Shown in pieces: positions 33,683-44,414 of a DNA stretch of 64,000 nucleotides (the stretch's first letter is position 1; the number at the start of each line of letters is the position of its first letter). The DNA comes from Adiantum capillus-veneris (lineage: Eukaryota > Streptophyta > Polypodiopsida > Polypodiales > Pteridaceae), in the NCBI GenBank assembly GCA_014529385.2, contig CM043945.1:91091112-91155111 (forward strand), given 5' to 3'. The notes beneath the pieces are model-generated. The model was not told where the DNA came from and did no database searches. It saw only the letters and a program-made list of their open reading frames with translations. Made by a program: the position numbers and the translations under genes.

Positions 33683-35319
33683 CTATTCTTCATCTTTGTC
33701 AGAAAAAGTTACAAAATATTCTAGCCTTTTTGCCTGCTGTGTGTTATCGTCTTCTTCTTGCCTTGGTCTTTTGCAACCTAGTCCTGCAGGTTCGTTTGTC
33801 GACAGTACATGTGTCTCCACCTCCACAGCCACAAGAGACATTTCTTCAGTAGGCAGATGCGCAATTGGTTGTTTATTGCGAAACATAGCATGCTTGTCAT
33901 ACTCTAGTAATTGCACAGGGTCAGTGATTCCGCATGCCAAACCATATGCTGCTTGGGTCAAAAAATAGCGACTACGCAAACCATACATTCCTGGCCCTTG
34001 GCCAAACATATATAATGCGGCCTTTTTTTCTAAAAGCATTATTTTATCTGTGTTCCACCTAATGACGGCCCCGCCTAAATATCTTGAAAGTGTCTTCAAC
34101 GTCATCAAGGGTAGCTCCGCGTTGTCATTGGAGAAGGACGAATGGAAGACCAAAAAACTCGGATACTTAAGATTCTTTAAGTATTGGCCGAGAGAGGAAT
34201 TCTTCCCTAAATCTCCCATGCCTCGTCCACAAGGGCGAGGAATGAAGGTATCATCATAGACCACCAACTACAACAAATTAAAGTTATGAAATGAGATAAG
34301 TAGAAACCAAAAAGGTAAGGCAAATAAAAAAAGATTACCTTCTGGTTTTCATCTTCCTCAAGTAAGTTCTCATTCCATAGGTTGATGTCGCCCTGACCTC
34401 CAATGGGCGCATTGGAGGTTGAGGCCAAAGATGATGAAGAAGTACTTGCCTTACCCATTTCTTCAATCCCTAACTTTTTTTGCACTTCCATGAACTCCTT
34501 TTCTGTTGGAAGCGTGCGCTCATACCTAGCAACATCATTGTAAATCATCACAAGTGCACTTGCGGGGTGAACAAACTCATCGTCATTTACATGGGCATCT
34601 ATAACAGAATACTTGCCGTGCTCAAGGTCAATGACAGCATCATCCTCTTTGAGATTCTGTGCCACAATGGCAAGGCAATAGTCCTCTCGAAGGTCAAAAA
34701 GATCCATAATGTCGTTAAGCATGACATACTGCAAATCACCGATAGGTATGGTAGGTAGAACACTAGTAGGCAAAGCACCCTCCTGAAGCTGGACTCCCTC
34801 TGAAACTTGCAAGGCAAGGCTTCCCCGAGACTTGGGCTCTTGACCCTCCCCAGTCTGATCCTCTAGTGAGGCCTCTGCAGCATCAACATGCTCATCCAAA
34901 ATCAAATGCAAATATAAAATAAAACCTGCATAATATTCAGCCACTGGACACTTGCGGTTATGAAGTGTACACTTGTAGTTTGTTATCCGCAAGTGCACTG
35001 GCAGCTTAAGGCAACTCCTAGAAAATATGTGTTTCTTGGAGGAGTCCGAATTGATATCCTTCATGTGAACAAAACGAACTCCTTGTATCTCGACACTGCC
35101 ACCGGACGTTTGCTACTGGTAGGTCTGCTCAAAACCTGATAGGTAATGTTGCACGGAGACAATCCACTCATGCAAAGAAAAATCTGGATTGAACATCGGC
35201 CTGATCTCTGTCTCGTGCTGCTGAAGCCCAATGTGGTATAGAAAATGAGATAATTTGTCTTGGGGGGCATCCTCAGAGCAAGACACTTCCTCCTCTGCTT
35301 CAACATTGAAGGGGTCCAT
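33683..35319 (-). CDS. Acidic two-exon protein, function unknown
   Basis: The gene starts at 35319 (MDPFNVEAEEEVSC). Exon 1 runs to 34339 and exon 2 from 34267 to the stop at 33683. The 71-bp intron has a GTAATC donor and a TTGTAG acceptor and joins in phase (NQK-LVVYDD). Exon 1 carries an in-frame TAG at 35113-35115 between TYQ and QTSGG, so the main part may be read only from the Met at 35064. Visible features are HLRITNYKCTLHNRKCPVAE (a possible Cys pair), IPIGDLQYVMLNDIMDLFD, a long acidic/Ser-rich middle and a basic GCKRPRQ segment near the C-terminus that could be a nuclear localisation signal. It converges on the upstream plus-strand gene, and a minus-strand TATA box lies 70 bp before the ATG. 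No known family is recognised. Confidence 0.6.
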
Positions 35320-35390
35320 AACGGAAATTCAAAAGCGAAGATAGACGAGAGAGCACAACATCCAAACAAAGGGCAAATGGGGGAGCAAGT

Positions 35391-35400
35391 CATATTTATA
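35391..35400 (-). promoter_or_regulatory. TATA box of the acidic-protein gene
   Basis: Read on the minus strand this is TATAAATATG, about 72 bp before the ATG at 35319, a good plant TATA position. It faces away from the plus-strand TATA at 36059, so 35.4-36.06 kb is a divergent promoter region. Confidence 0.65.
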
Positions 35401-35464
35401 GGACTCCCGAGGACATTGATGACATCGATTGACGTGCATCATGGGGCCGCCGTGATGATTACGC

Positions 35465-35470
35465 CACGTG
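35465..35470. promoter_or_regulatory. G-box CACGTG, copy 1
   Basis: The palindromic bZIP/bHLH site CACGTG occurs in the context GCCACGTGTC, the ABRE-like form, at the same place in both duplicated units. Confidence 0.55.
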
Positions 35471-35680
35471 TCAACCGCCGTGGAACGATCGCGCCTCAAT
35501 GCGAAACTGGTGCCACCACTCCAGACTAGCAAGGCTATCGCGTTTTGGTGCAATAGCTTGTTGTCGCGTCATAACATGATACGACCAGTCCAGAGTACTC
35601 AGGTCCGCCTCCTCGTGTTGTATCGCGATGCCTTTTTGTCGTGCCACCCGTGCATCATGCAGTCGCCGTGATGATTACGC

Positions 35681-35686
35681 CACGTG
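35681..35686. promoter_or_regulatory. G-box CACGTG, copy 2
   Basis: Exactly 216 bp from copy 1 with the same GCCACGTGTC context, although neighbouring bases have diverged. Confidence 0.55.
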
Positions 35687-36058
35687 TCAGCCGCCGTGGA
35701 ACGGTCACGCCACAACGTGAAACTGGTGCTGCGGCTCCTCAAAAGCACCGCTATCGCATTTTGGTGCGATAGCTTGTTGTCGCGTCATAACGCGATACGG
35801 CCAATCCAGAGTACTCAGGTCCACCTCCTCGCGTTGTGCCACGACATATCGTTGTTGCTAGGGCAACCCGTTGGGGCGCTTCTTTCCTCGTCGTGCCACA
35901 CCACGAATAGGCAGTGCCACTAATTTCAGCACCACCAATATCGCTTGAGTCCCGATGTGCCACATGGCACGTAATCATTATGCTCGCACGCTTCCCGTCA
36001 TACCTCGCAATGTCATGATTAATGCAGCCGCCTCTTCTCATTATACTTATTCCGCTAA

Positions 36059-36065
36059 TATAAAC
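36059..36065 (+). promoter_or_regulatory. TATA box of the H3-like/Ulp1 gene
   Basis: TATAAAC lies about 120 bp upstream of the ATG at 36181 and is followed by a run of 14 C at 36066-36079. Confidence 0.5.
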
Positions 36066-36180
36066 ACCCCCCCCCCCCCACCTTTTTTTCTCATCGTTTT
36101 TTCCGAAGTGTCTCTAGTCACTCTGCATTTTTACCCACATCCAGATTTCCATATTTCCTCGTATTCTCCTCGTTCAGGTC

Positions 36181-36664
36181 ATGGCCTGCACAAAGAAAAT
36201 AGCAAGGAAGGTTTATCCTGGCCAGTTTGGTCCGCAGGGCCAGAATAGCTTCGTCTATAGTGCAACTGTCAACATCGCAGGTGATTCTGGGCAAGACCAT
36301 GCCGCAGTTACGGGCAACAATGTGAAGAAGAAGATACAAGCATAATAGGAGCGTTCTGCTCGAACTTCGTAAGCTCCAAAAGCACATTTCATTGGCAATA
36401 CCTAAACTGCCATTCCAGAGAGTTGTTCGCAAGATTTGCGAGCAACACAACCTGAATTTTCGATGGTCTCGAAGTGCAATGGGGTGCTTGCACGAGGCCG
36501 CCGAGGATTTTTTTGTGGAGATTTTCCAGGACAGCTACATTCTCTCGACCCACGCCCATAGGACAACATTGATGCCGCGAGACATCAACACACTTCGCCT
36601 TCTCAGGTTCAGGTATGACAAAACAATACTGCCTGTCGATATTTCAGGCCGAAAATATTCTTAG
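36181..36664 (+). pseudogene. Histone H3-like sequence (tail and histone fold)
   Basis: The start at ATG 36181 gives MACTKKIARK, which matches the canonical H3 start MARTKQTARK at 7 of 10 positions. The histone fold follows from about 36335 to 36617: RYKHNRSVLLELRKLQ, LAIPKLPFQRVVRKICEQ, WSRSAMGCLHEAAEDFFVEI and THAHRTTLMPRDINTLRLL, in the order and spacing of H3 alpha-N, alpha-1, alpha-2 and alpha-3. The tail frame and the fold frame differ by one base. A 70-bp GT-AG intron (36211-36280) would bring them into one frame but leaves a TGA near 36323. Without it the tail ends AAVTGNNVKK, also H3-like. H3 packages DNA in nucleosomes; this copy is very divergent, at the level of centromeric or orphan H3 variants. 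The usual C-terminal RGERA is absent. Confidence 0.8.
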
Positions 36665-38170
36665 AATACCACCTATTGACAAGGTCAAATTTCATGAAGT
36701 GTCTACACAAATGCATCGATACAGCACCCATCTCAGCACCGAGCAGGACACAACAGAAGACGATAGTGAAAGATTGGAGCAGTTACGCCTTGAGATGATG
36801 GAGGAACAAATGGCAGATTCCATCAGCGACGCCAACGCTGATGATTTGTCATTGCTGTTTCTCTATTTCCATGTTGGCCTTCCTATGTGGGGACGCACAA
36901 GATTGCAATTTTACAGAACCGGACGAGGGAAATCACCACACTCAATCATCAATTGCTTGCTTTGGTGCATGCTATTCTTTTTCTCACAATAAATTATTTT
37001 AATATATTCAATTTTGTATGACACAAATTTCTTTACAGTTTTGTAGTTTCAAATTTGCCTTGGAATGTGCAAGATGATGTTGCCGTCCTTGACTCGAACC
37101 TCTCGGTCGTTTTGACGGTCGAGGATACATCTTTAGTGGAAGTAGTTGACTGGTTCCAGTCAGTGAACATGGAGACGACAAAATTTTTTGTTCTGGCTTA
37201 TCATGAAGGGTACGCAATGTTTTCAATAGTGAAATTATTTTATCTTGAACTCTAATTTGTTGTGATGACATATGTTTTTCTTATGTTTATTTGTAACAGC
37301 GCTCATTGGAGTCTTGTTCTCTTACACCTTGAACGAAACCGGTGCTACCTTGCTAATTCATCCCATGGATTTCATGGTGAAGTACGTAGGTAAGAGGTTT
37401 TGTATTTTGTTCGACATCGCATAGAATTTTGTTAAAAGTCGCTTATGAAATTTAATTGTATTTTGCGCAGATCTGTTCGAAAGCTTGTGTCTGATCTTGA
37501 AGCTTTAACACAAGAGCATATATATGAGAATCTTATGATTATTAGTTGCAAAGTCCCTAAGCAGGACGATGCCTACTCTTGTGGATGGAGGGTCTTAATC
37601 AATGCAGAAATTTTGTTAGAGGTCATGCTTGATGGAAGTCGTAGAAGTGTAAGCATTTGATACTCGTTTACAGATTTGTATCTTAATAAGTTAGAAGCTA
37701 TGTTAATAAACATGATGTTCTTAACGCAGGTAAGAAATTTGGCAGATTATTCAAAGGCTGATGTTTCTTCGTTTAGAAACAAAATGATTGAAAACTTGAT
37801 CAATTGCGTGACCATGCGTCCAGACGAGGCACGTGATGCTTTTATCCCGCCAGCACCAAGGCCCACGCCTAGGCCTCCGCCGACAAGATACCCCGTGTCT
37901 GCCACACCAACACAAGCACATATCAATATCTCCCCAGATGCCTCCCCAACCCAAGCTCCCACCAGCTCTCGTCCTCAAGAAACAGCTCCAGAACCCTCAA
38001 ACCCCCCACCCAGCACCTCTCCTGTTCATGAAGCATCTCCAGAGCCCCCAAACCCCCCACCCAACACCTCTCCTACTCATGAAGCAGCTCGAGAGCCCCC
38101 AAACCCCCAAGCCACCACCTCTCCTCAACCTCAACCAACAGCCCCCACATCACCGCACGCACAAGATTAG
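36648..38170 (+). CDS. Ulp1-like (C48) cysteine protease with Pro-rich tail
   Basis: Ulp1-type enzymes cut SUMO or ubiquitin-like proteins and also occur inside plant transposons. An acidic linker (AENILRIPPIDKVKF to MADSISDANADD) follows the H3-like part. The protease exons are 37039-37209, 37300-37389, 37471-37648 and 37730-38170; all three introns have GT/AG ends and join in phase. Visible catalytic features are EGAHWSLVLLHLE (His codon 37304-37306) and PKQDDAYSCGWRVL (Gln codon 37562, Cys codon 37580-37582). The acidic residue expected after the His strand is Asn in CYLANSSHG. The last exon encodes a Pro-rich tail with three units like EPPNPPPNTSPTHEA. The protease exons look intact. Whether the H3-like part is fused to it or is a separate upstream gene cannot be settled from the sequence. 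Confidence 0.72.
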
Positions 38171-38439
38171 AAAGAGATTATGAAATGTACTTTTGACAAA
38201 TTGATTACAAACAGTGGATCGAAATTTGACTTTTGTTTTGATTATGGTTCAAAGTTTAAAAAATGTTGTGAACAGCTTTCCAAAAAAATGGGAGAGTGAG
38301 GATCCAATGGTGTTTGGTAATGTAGAGAGCTGCCTTTGTCGAGTAATCTTTGAGAATAGTATTTGAATCATTGTGTAGAGTTAGTTCACTATTTCAAGTC
38401 TGTCCTCGCTGGTAATCTGTGCACAAAGAGTTGTATTTT

Positions 38440-39764
38440 CTTGTCTGTGAGGTACCTGCAATGCAACGTACGCAATAAGACATTGGGATACATGAGCACG
38501 ATAGAAACATCAACGTATAAAAGTAATACATGTAGCTTAGTACCTTTCACATGTTACACTTGAAAAAAAATTTTGAAGGCAAATTGAGATCGGACCCATT
38601 TAACAGATCCTCTCGAACCTGTCTTAAAGTGACATTTGATCTGACCACAACAACTGTAAGCAAATAATTGGAAAACCATATCTCGATGGACATCAAGGGA
38701 TTAAAAGCATTGTTACTTAAATCTTGATCCATAGCTACCAACTGACCATTCACTCGATGCCACCTCATGTAGTAGAAAGAAACTATAAAATTATGTGATG
38801 CTATCATACACTTGCACACAACCGAGCGCTTGTCAACTTTGCACAAAATGCCTTCAGAATCACTGACATCCCAATTATCATCCAAAAAATCAAGGAAAGT
38901 TTGGGATTTGCAGATGAACATGGTTTCTGTTTTTCTAACCTCCTCATCATGGAAGAAATCTATAAAGACATGTAATGGCATAAATAGACTGACTCGTACT
39001 TGCCTGCTTGCAATGTTTGGTCGCAAACACTTCAAAATTTCTTGATGAAGCTTGAGTTTAAAACACTCAGAGGTTTCTGAAGTTGGAACTGGCCACTTTG
39101 GGGAATCTTGTTGGGGAAGAGGAAAAGGTTTCAAAGTGCCAAATCCATGGACAGAGCAAGGGGCGTTGTAAAAGTAGTCGTAAAAGAAAACTCCCCTCTC
39201 TGCGAGAGCTCTTCTCGCACTAGTTTTGTACATAAGTTCTCCCACCAAAGCATGAAAAGCATCAAAAATACCAATTATGCACTCAACTGGTTGCCAGTCT
39301 TCTTTGTTATAAGGATAAATATCTGCAAAAATAAAAGATAAGAGAATGGTCATAAGAAATAGTCAACAAAATAATTTGAAGGATCTTTAAAGACTTTTTA
39401 GTAATATAGTAGTTACACAGTTTGGTCTATGAGCAGGAAACCCCAAAGGTGACTGTTGTAGTCGTAGTTTGGAGTGCATATATGCATGCTCAATGAGCAC
39501 CTCTTTCACTGTCTTTCCCGTTTGAGACAAGAGAAAATCTTTCACACGTCCTTTGTAGATGTTGATGAATTCATTTGACATCCGTTTTCTTCTTCTTGTT
39601 TGAAGCATAACCCAACTACCAATGGTTACTATGGTAGACATCCATCGACCATGGTCTAAGTCAAAGCTGTTGAATAGTTCCACATATTTAACAGAGGCGG
39701 ATGGTCGTCGTGGTCGTCTTCCTTCCAACTCTGCTTCTATTAGCTGTGAAGTGACACTACACAA
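38440..39764 (-). CDS. Two- or three-exon protein with ubiquitin-like-looking end, function unknown
   Basis: Exon 1 (39764 to about 39420) begins MCSVTSQLIEAELEGRRPRRP and has RWMSTIVTIGSWVMLQTRRRKR. Exon 2 starts at 39322 after a TTTTTGCAG acceptor, reads IYPYNKEDWQPVECIIGIFDAF, and ends near 38550. Toward its end, LLTVVVVRSNVTLRQVREDL and LNLPSKFFF have the strand-helix rhythm of a ubiquitin-like domain. A candidate last exon after a TTGCAG near 38456 reads YLTDKKIQLFVHRLPARTDLK and would complete such a fold. No family name is recognised. The gene is convergent with the H3-like/Ulp1 locus. Pairing a possible ubiquitin-like fold with a Ulp1-type protease is suggestive but unproven. Confidence 0.55.
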
Positions 39765-40040
39765 AAACGATAAAAGAAAAGAGGCTCACTAGTTTACACA
39801 AGAAGTAGTAGCCTGAAAAGTGTTCATCAAAAGGTGTGCCTCATTGAATGTGAGTTATGGCAGTCGCCCATGGCAGGGGAATAATTTTCACAAATCACGT
39901 CGTATCTTCTTATTCAAATCTTTTTAACAGAAAAAACTCTTTTTTGAAAACGCAAAATTTGAGATAAAAATCAAATAAATTGGAGCTACTGTTGTGGTGA
40001 CTCAAACTCTATTGGTCGAACAGCATTCTCTCTCTAACGC
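39765..40040. other. Intergenic, no gene recognised
   Basis: This short stretch separates the five-gene cluster from the dispersed repeat at 40 kb. I see no promoter motif worth calling. Confidence 0.5.
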
Positions 40041-40286
40041 CAAAAAGTCATTTTTTGAGTCCAAACTTTTCCTAATGAAGAAATCCATTTTGGAAAGGCA
40101 AAAAATCTTTGTATGCGGCAAGCTTTTGCATTGGGGAGGCATATCCCCTATAGAAATTTGCAAATGCTTGCCTACCAGATGTGTAAGACATTAAGAGGTA
40201 TGTCGAGTTTTGCAAGAACACAGCTATGTCCTCTAATAAAGAGGCCACACTTGCACGTTATATGGGAGCACTTGGAACCCATATTA

Positions 40287-40312
40287 CTCTCTCTCTCTCT
40301 CTCTCTCTCTCT
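40287..40312. repeat. (CT)n microsatellite inside dispersed repeat
   Basis: A CT run of about 25 bp at the conserved position of the first repeat unit. Confidence 0.95.
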
Positions 40313-41058
40313 ACTGACAAGACTGTAAAGTTCAAGAATTCAAGACATATTCCTATCACTCCTATCAACATCATAGAAGGCAGAATCTTTGGGATTTTGA
40401 ATGCAAGCAATAGGGACTTTTAGGTTGTTGGGTTGCCAAGTGAAGCAAGAACAATGCAAGAGGTGAGGAAAAGCAATCAATTTTTGGTAGGACATTTTGG
40501 CCTCAAGATAGAAGGTGCCGGCATCATCAACCTTGAACAACATGCATGTATTGGAAAGACTGTCAAGCTCAAAAATTCAAGACCTTGTCACACCTATCAG
40601 CATCATGGAAGACAAAAGTTGGGCTATTGAATTTGAGCGATAGGGATTTTGAGGTTGTGGAGGATGCCAAATGTGGCAAGCAATATGGAAGAGGGGAGGA
40701 AAAGAAATCCATTTTGGAAAGATAGGCAAGCTTTCTATAGCAAGTTTTTACATTGGGGACGGAGAACCGTAGTAGCATTTTACAAATGCCTACCTATCAT
40801 AGGTGTAAGGTATATGGAGGATGCCAAATGTGGAGGATGTGGAATGTGGCAAGCAATATGGAAGAGGGGAGGAACAGAAATCCATTTTGGAAAGATAGGC
40901 AAGCTTTTACATTGGGGAGGGAGAACCCCAGGAGCAATTTGCAAATGCCTACCTATCATAGGTGTAAGGTATAGTGAGTGTGACAAGAACAATCTTTGTC
41001 CTCTAATGAAGAGGCCACGTTTGCAAGTTATATCAGAGCACTTGGAGCCTATATTATG

Positions 41059-41060
<2 letters not shown>

Positions 41061-41122
<62 letters not shown>
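41061..41122. repeat. (CT)n microsatellite inside dispersed repeat
   Basis: A CT run of about 62 bp at the same position of the second unit, so it is 2.5 times longer than in the first. Confidence 0.97.
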
Positions 41123-41125
<3 letters not shown>

Positions 41126-41250
41126 GACAAGACTATCAAGCTCGCGAATTCAAGACATATTCATGTCACTCCTAGCAGCATCACCGAAAGAAAAAGTTGG
41201 GTTGTTGAATGCAAGCGACAAGGATCTCAAAGATCTATCTAAGGAGGGAA

Positions 41251-42390
41251 AGACAATTTGTATCAAATGTTTGCAAGCATAAATAAAAATTTGAAACTTT
41301 AATATATTCAACACAAATGCACGATAAAAAAAAAGGGAAGATGCACACATGTTAAATTGGACAGTAAAGCATAACTTATTAAAGACCTTACTCCCATCCA
41401 ATAAATAAAGGCGATCTAAAATTTTGCAAGTAATTCTAGGCAAAATGCAACGTTCTCTCAAATTTTTTACTAAGAGCTAAAAATTGTTAGTGGATCTTTT
41501 TTTGTGAGTCCAAATTTACCTTCTTTTTTTCAAATTTTAAACGCACTACAAACTCATTTATTTTAGAGATTGAGGAAAGTTTTAAGAATGAGTCAAATAA
41601 AGATAAGAATTTGCAAAAATATTTGGATATACAAAGCCTTGGTCACTTGTTATAAGTGTAAGCCCTATCATTTAAGTGATTGCTAAGGTATTTGCTTCTT
41701 CATCTTCTCTACAATGAGACGGCATGTATGTGTCACTATAATATCCTCGATTTTTGGGTCTCCTTATTAATATTTTTTCAAATGCGCATAAATTTATCTT
41801 ATCATTTTTTATATAAGATGCTTGTTGCACAATGTTCTAATGTTTTAAACTGGAAAGCGAAGCCGTTTCCAAACTTCTACTATGTCAAACAGACATTTTG
41901 TTTAGTTTTGAAACTTTTTGGTTTTCCTTGCTTTTTATACTTTTTGATGCTTTTTAGCGAAAAGCAGTGCAGTATTCTATTATTACTAGGTCCTATGGAT
42001 TGACCTTAATCCATTGGCATGAGGTCATACACTCTCTATTGTGTGTTATGCATGCTTCAAAAAGTAGGGAAAATTTGTTTTGTACATAAGAAGGAAGTAA
42101 TTATGGCATATGCTTACTCAAAGTAATGGGGTTAATTTGGTACCATGGTTATGGTTATGTTATGATATTATATTGTGCAAAAAAACTTAGAGAGCATGTG
42201 TGTATGTCTAATGTGCATCTATGTACTGTTTTCCATTCATCTAAGTCAAAACTATCTCTATGTGGAAGAGGGATGAGGTGTAGTTATGGTGTGTTCCTTG
42301 CATGTAATTAAAACCATTTAAACTGGTTACTTGAGAATATGTTTACTTGCTAGTTGAAAAAACATTATGCATAAAAGATTGGTATTAAGA

Positions 42391-42393
<3 letters not shown>
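41251..42393. other. AT-rich intergenic DNA
   Basis: No gene, repeat family or regulatory site is recognised. Open frames of 60-107 codons lack motifs. Confidence 0.5.

Positions 42394-42451
<58 letters not shown>
42394..42451. repeat. (TA)n microsatellite
   Basis: A pure TA run of about 58 bp, the only long TA run in the window. Confidence 0.97.
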
Positions 42452-42453
<2 letters not shown>

Positions 42454-44257
42454 TGATACGACTAAACTCGAAGTGTGGGAGTTCCTTTTGAGAGACGGTT
42501 ATGAGTTTATGGTTAAAGGCTACGATTATCTTATGGCTATGGTTTCTTGTTGTGATAGTTGGTGTGGCTCTTGGATGATTTTTGTACGGATGGCTATGCT
42601 CTCAAAATTTTTGTATCCATGTGATGTACTAAAGTGGTTTTGTAGGAATGGTTGTGCGTATATATTCACCCTCCACTTGGTTAATTTTTAGTACGCTTTC
42701 ATTCATACACATTCATGGGTAGCAGTAGTTGCTAGGTATCTCTAGGTGCATTTCACATCATGGCTTAAACACCATGCTATGTCGGGCGTAATAATTCCCT
42801 CCCCTATACTTTTGCTTTTGTACTTTGATATATTATGAATTGTTATATTGATTGAAAGTTGTAATTTGTATATTTCTTGCATAGACCTCTTGAAAAGGGA
42901 TCTCTCAATCACCAAAACGGATATTCCGATGACTAGCAAATGTTCCAAGGACTTAAAATTACCCTTTTGATCTCATATACAAATTTGTGAGGTTAGAAAA
43001 AAAGAACGAATCTAGAGAGATGCTATTGTCTATCTAGGCTAGGAGAGAGAAAAAAATTAGAAAGGTCTCTAGGAGAGGCTAATACATTTACAAGCCACTA
43101 GATGAATCTCCTAGGTTCTTGACAAGGTTTTTAAAGACCAAAATGCCCTTGAAATGACTTGTACATATCCCAAAGTCCAAACCTATATAAGCCATTTGTG
43201 CTCCTATCCCTCCAGATTCTATAAGACTTGCCACTAGACATTTGGATTGCTTTTGTGATGCATGCATACATGGTCCGTGAGGTAGATGTGTCAACATATT
43301 ACATGCCCCCTTGAGGATATCATGTTTCGCCCCCTCCTTTGACATTTGCAGAGTCTAGAAATAATATGAATCATCAAAGAATAATGATTCACCATCGGCT
43401 ATCCATGATAAAGTGAAATTTCAAAGTAGTAACTCTTTGACATTGCAACCAAACAAATCATCAAAAATCAACTATTAGTTCTTCAATATCTACATCAAAC
43501 TCATATCTTTTGATATTGATCAGAGCTAAAGTCTTTTGATATCAAAAATTAATTTAAAGATAAAATAATATAAAAACTGAAGAATTGAATCATTGATCTT
43601 ATGAATAAAGAATATAATATGATGGATGCAAACCTCTTTCTTCAAATGTAACATTCTATATAAAAAATCTCTATGTAATATGATGCGAGAATGCAAACCT
43701 CTATATAAGAACATCATGCACTTCTTAGTAAATCCAATGAAATAAAATCTTTATTTGATGTATACATCAAGTCATGTATACTCAAATAAAGCAAAACAGA
43801 AAGATGTGATGTTATTTAACTATGATCTAACTCTTGCACATGCATCAAATTACATGTGATGCACATAAACAACAATGAAGTAATTCTTGATTTAATTTCT
43901 TATATGAAAATTGAGTTGAATATAATGCATGAAAAGAAAATCAACAAGAAGCTCAATATATATGCACTCAAAAACATAAAAACTCTTACTTTTTGGTTGT
44001 TTTGCTTCAAAACATATATAAAATAGCTACAAACTTGTGAATTACTACTAATGCACAATTTGATGAATCTATCAGGACGGTCATCTTTGGAACACCCCAA
44101 AGCCTTAAGAACAATTGTTCACACATTGAATTGATGTTTTGACTCGAAAGTTATGATGATTTTATTTTTTGTTGAATTGCAGATTTTCTTACACATCAGC
44201 TGCACTAAATTGTGGGAGGCTAAAAATGCACTATTTTTATGAAAAAAAAAGTAGCCA
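42452..44257. other. AT-rich intergenic DNA
   Basis: No recognisable coding sequence. Frames up to 85 codons are present on both strands without conserved motifs. Confidence 0.5.
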
Positions 44258-44414
44258 TGCTCTAATACATGTTGAGAAGACAAAGGAAGAGAAGAATGGA
44301 GAGACAAGATATAGAGACTACAACCCCAAAGTGTGCAGAATACTCACACTGGATGCATCTATATAAAGGGGACTTAGGGGCTATATCTAGAGTAGGTGTG
44401 TATATAGCTCAACA
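44258..44414. repeat. Possible short LTR with adjacent PBS-like motif
   Basis: 44270-44414 begins TGTTGA and ends TCAACA, and just to its left lies GCTCTAATACAT, close to the reverse complement of a Met-tRNA primer-binding site. This would suit the 5' LTR end of a small minus-strand retroelement. A TATATAAAGG string near 44363 reads in the plus direction, which does not fit that orientation. The call is weak. Confidence 0.3.

Larger units (their letters stand above)
35433..35838. repeat. 216-bp tandem duplication in a divergent promoter
   Basis: Copy 1 (about 35433-35622) and copy 2 (about 35649-35838) are 216 bp apart and share 'gtgatgattacgccacgtgt', 'gatagcttgttgtcgcgtca'-like and 'ccagagtactcaggtcc' strings. 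The region is CpG-rich compared with its surroundings, and each copy has one G-box. Confidence 0.9.
40050..41250 (+). repeat. Dispersed repeat, two tandem copies carrying (CT)n
   Basis: Two units about 810 bp apart share 'gaaatccattttggaaag', 'cattggggagg', 'tttgcaaatgc', then 'gtcctctaatgaagaggcca'-like sequence, a (CT)n tract, and 'ctctactgacaagact' followed by 'attcaagacatattc'. The first unit also carries the region that matches 4130-4440. Part of the unit is triplicated near 40640-40900 ('gatgccaaatgtggcaag', 'atggaagaggggagg'). The family is noncoding; a microsatellite sits at the same internal position in both units. Confidence 0.85.

Noticed and set aside
36613-36647. A 35-bp GT-AG intron joining the H3-like fold to the Ulp1 linker.
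   Set aside because: The ends look like splice sites, but removal gives a frame that does not lead into the acidic linker and 35 bp is very short for a plant intron.
27690-39764. Endogenised giant-virus DNA as the source of H3-like, protease and phosphatase-like genes.
   Set aside because: The genes carry several short spliceosomal-type introns and no virus core gene (capsid, packaging ATPase, viral polymerase) is seen. It stays possible but unsupported.
44270-44414. A complete small LTR retrotransposon (TRIM).
   Set aside because: Only one candidate LTR and a weak PBS are visible, and the TATA-like string points the other way.
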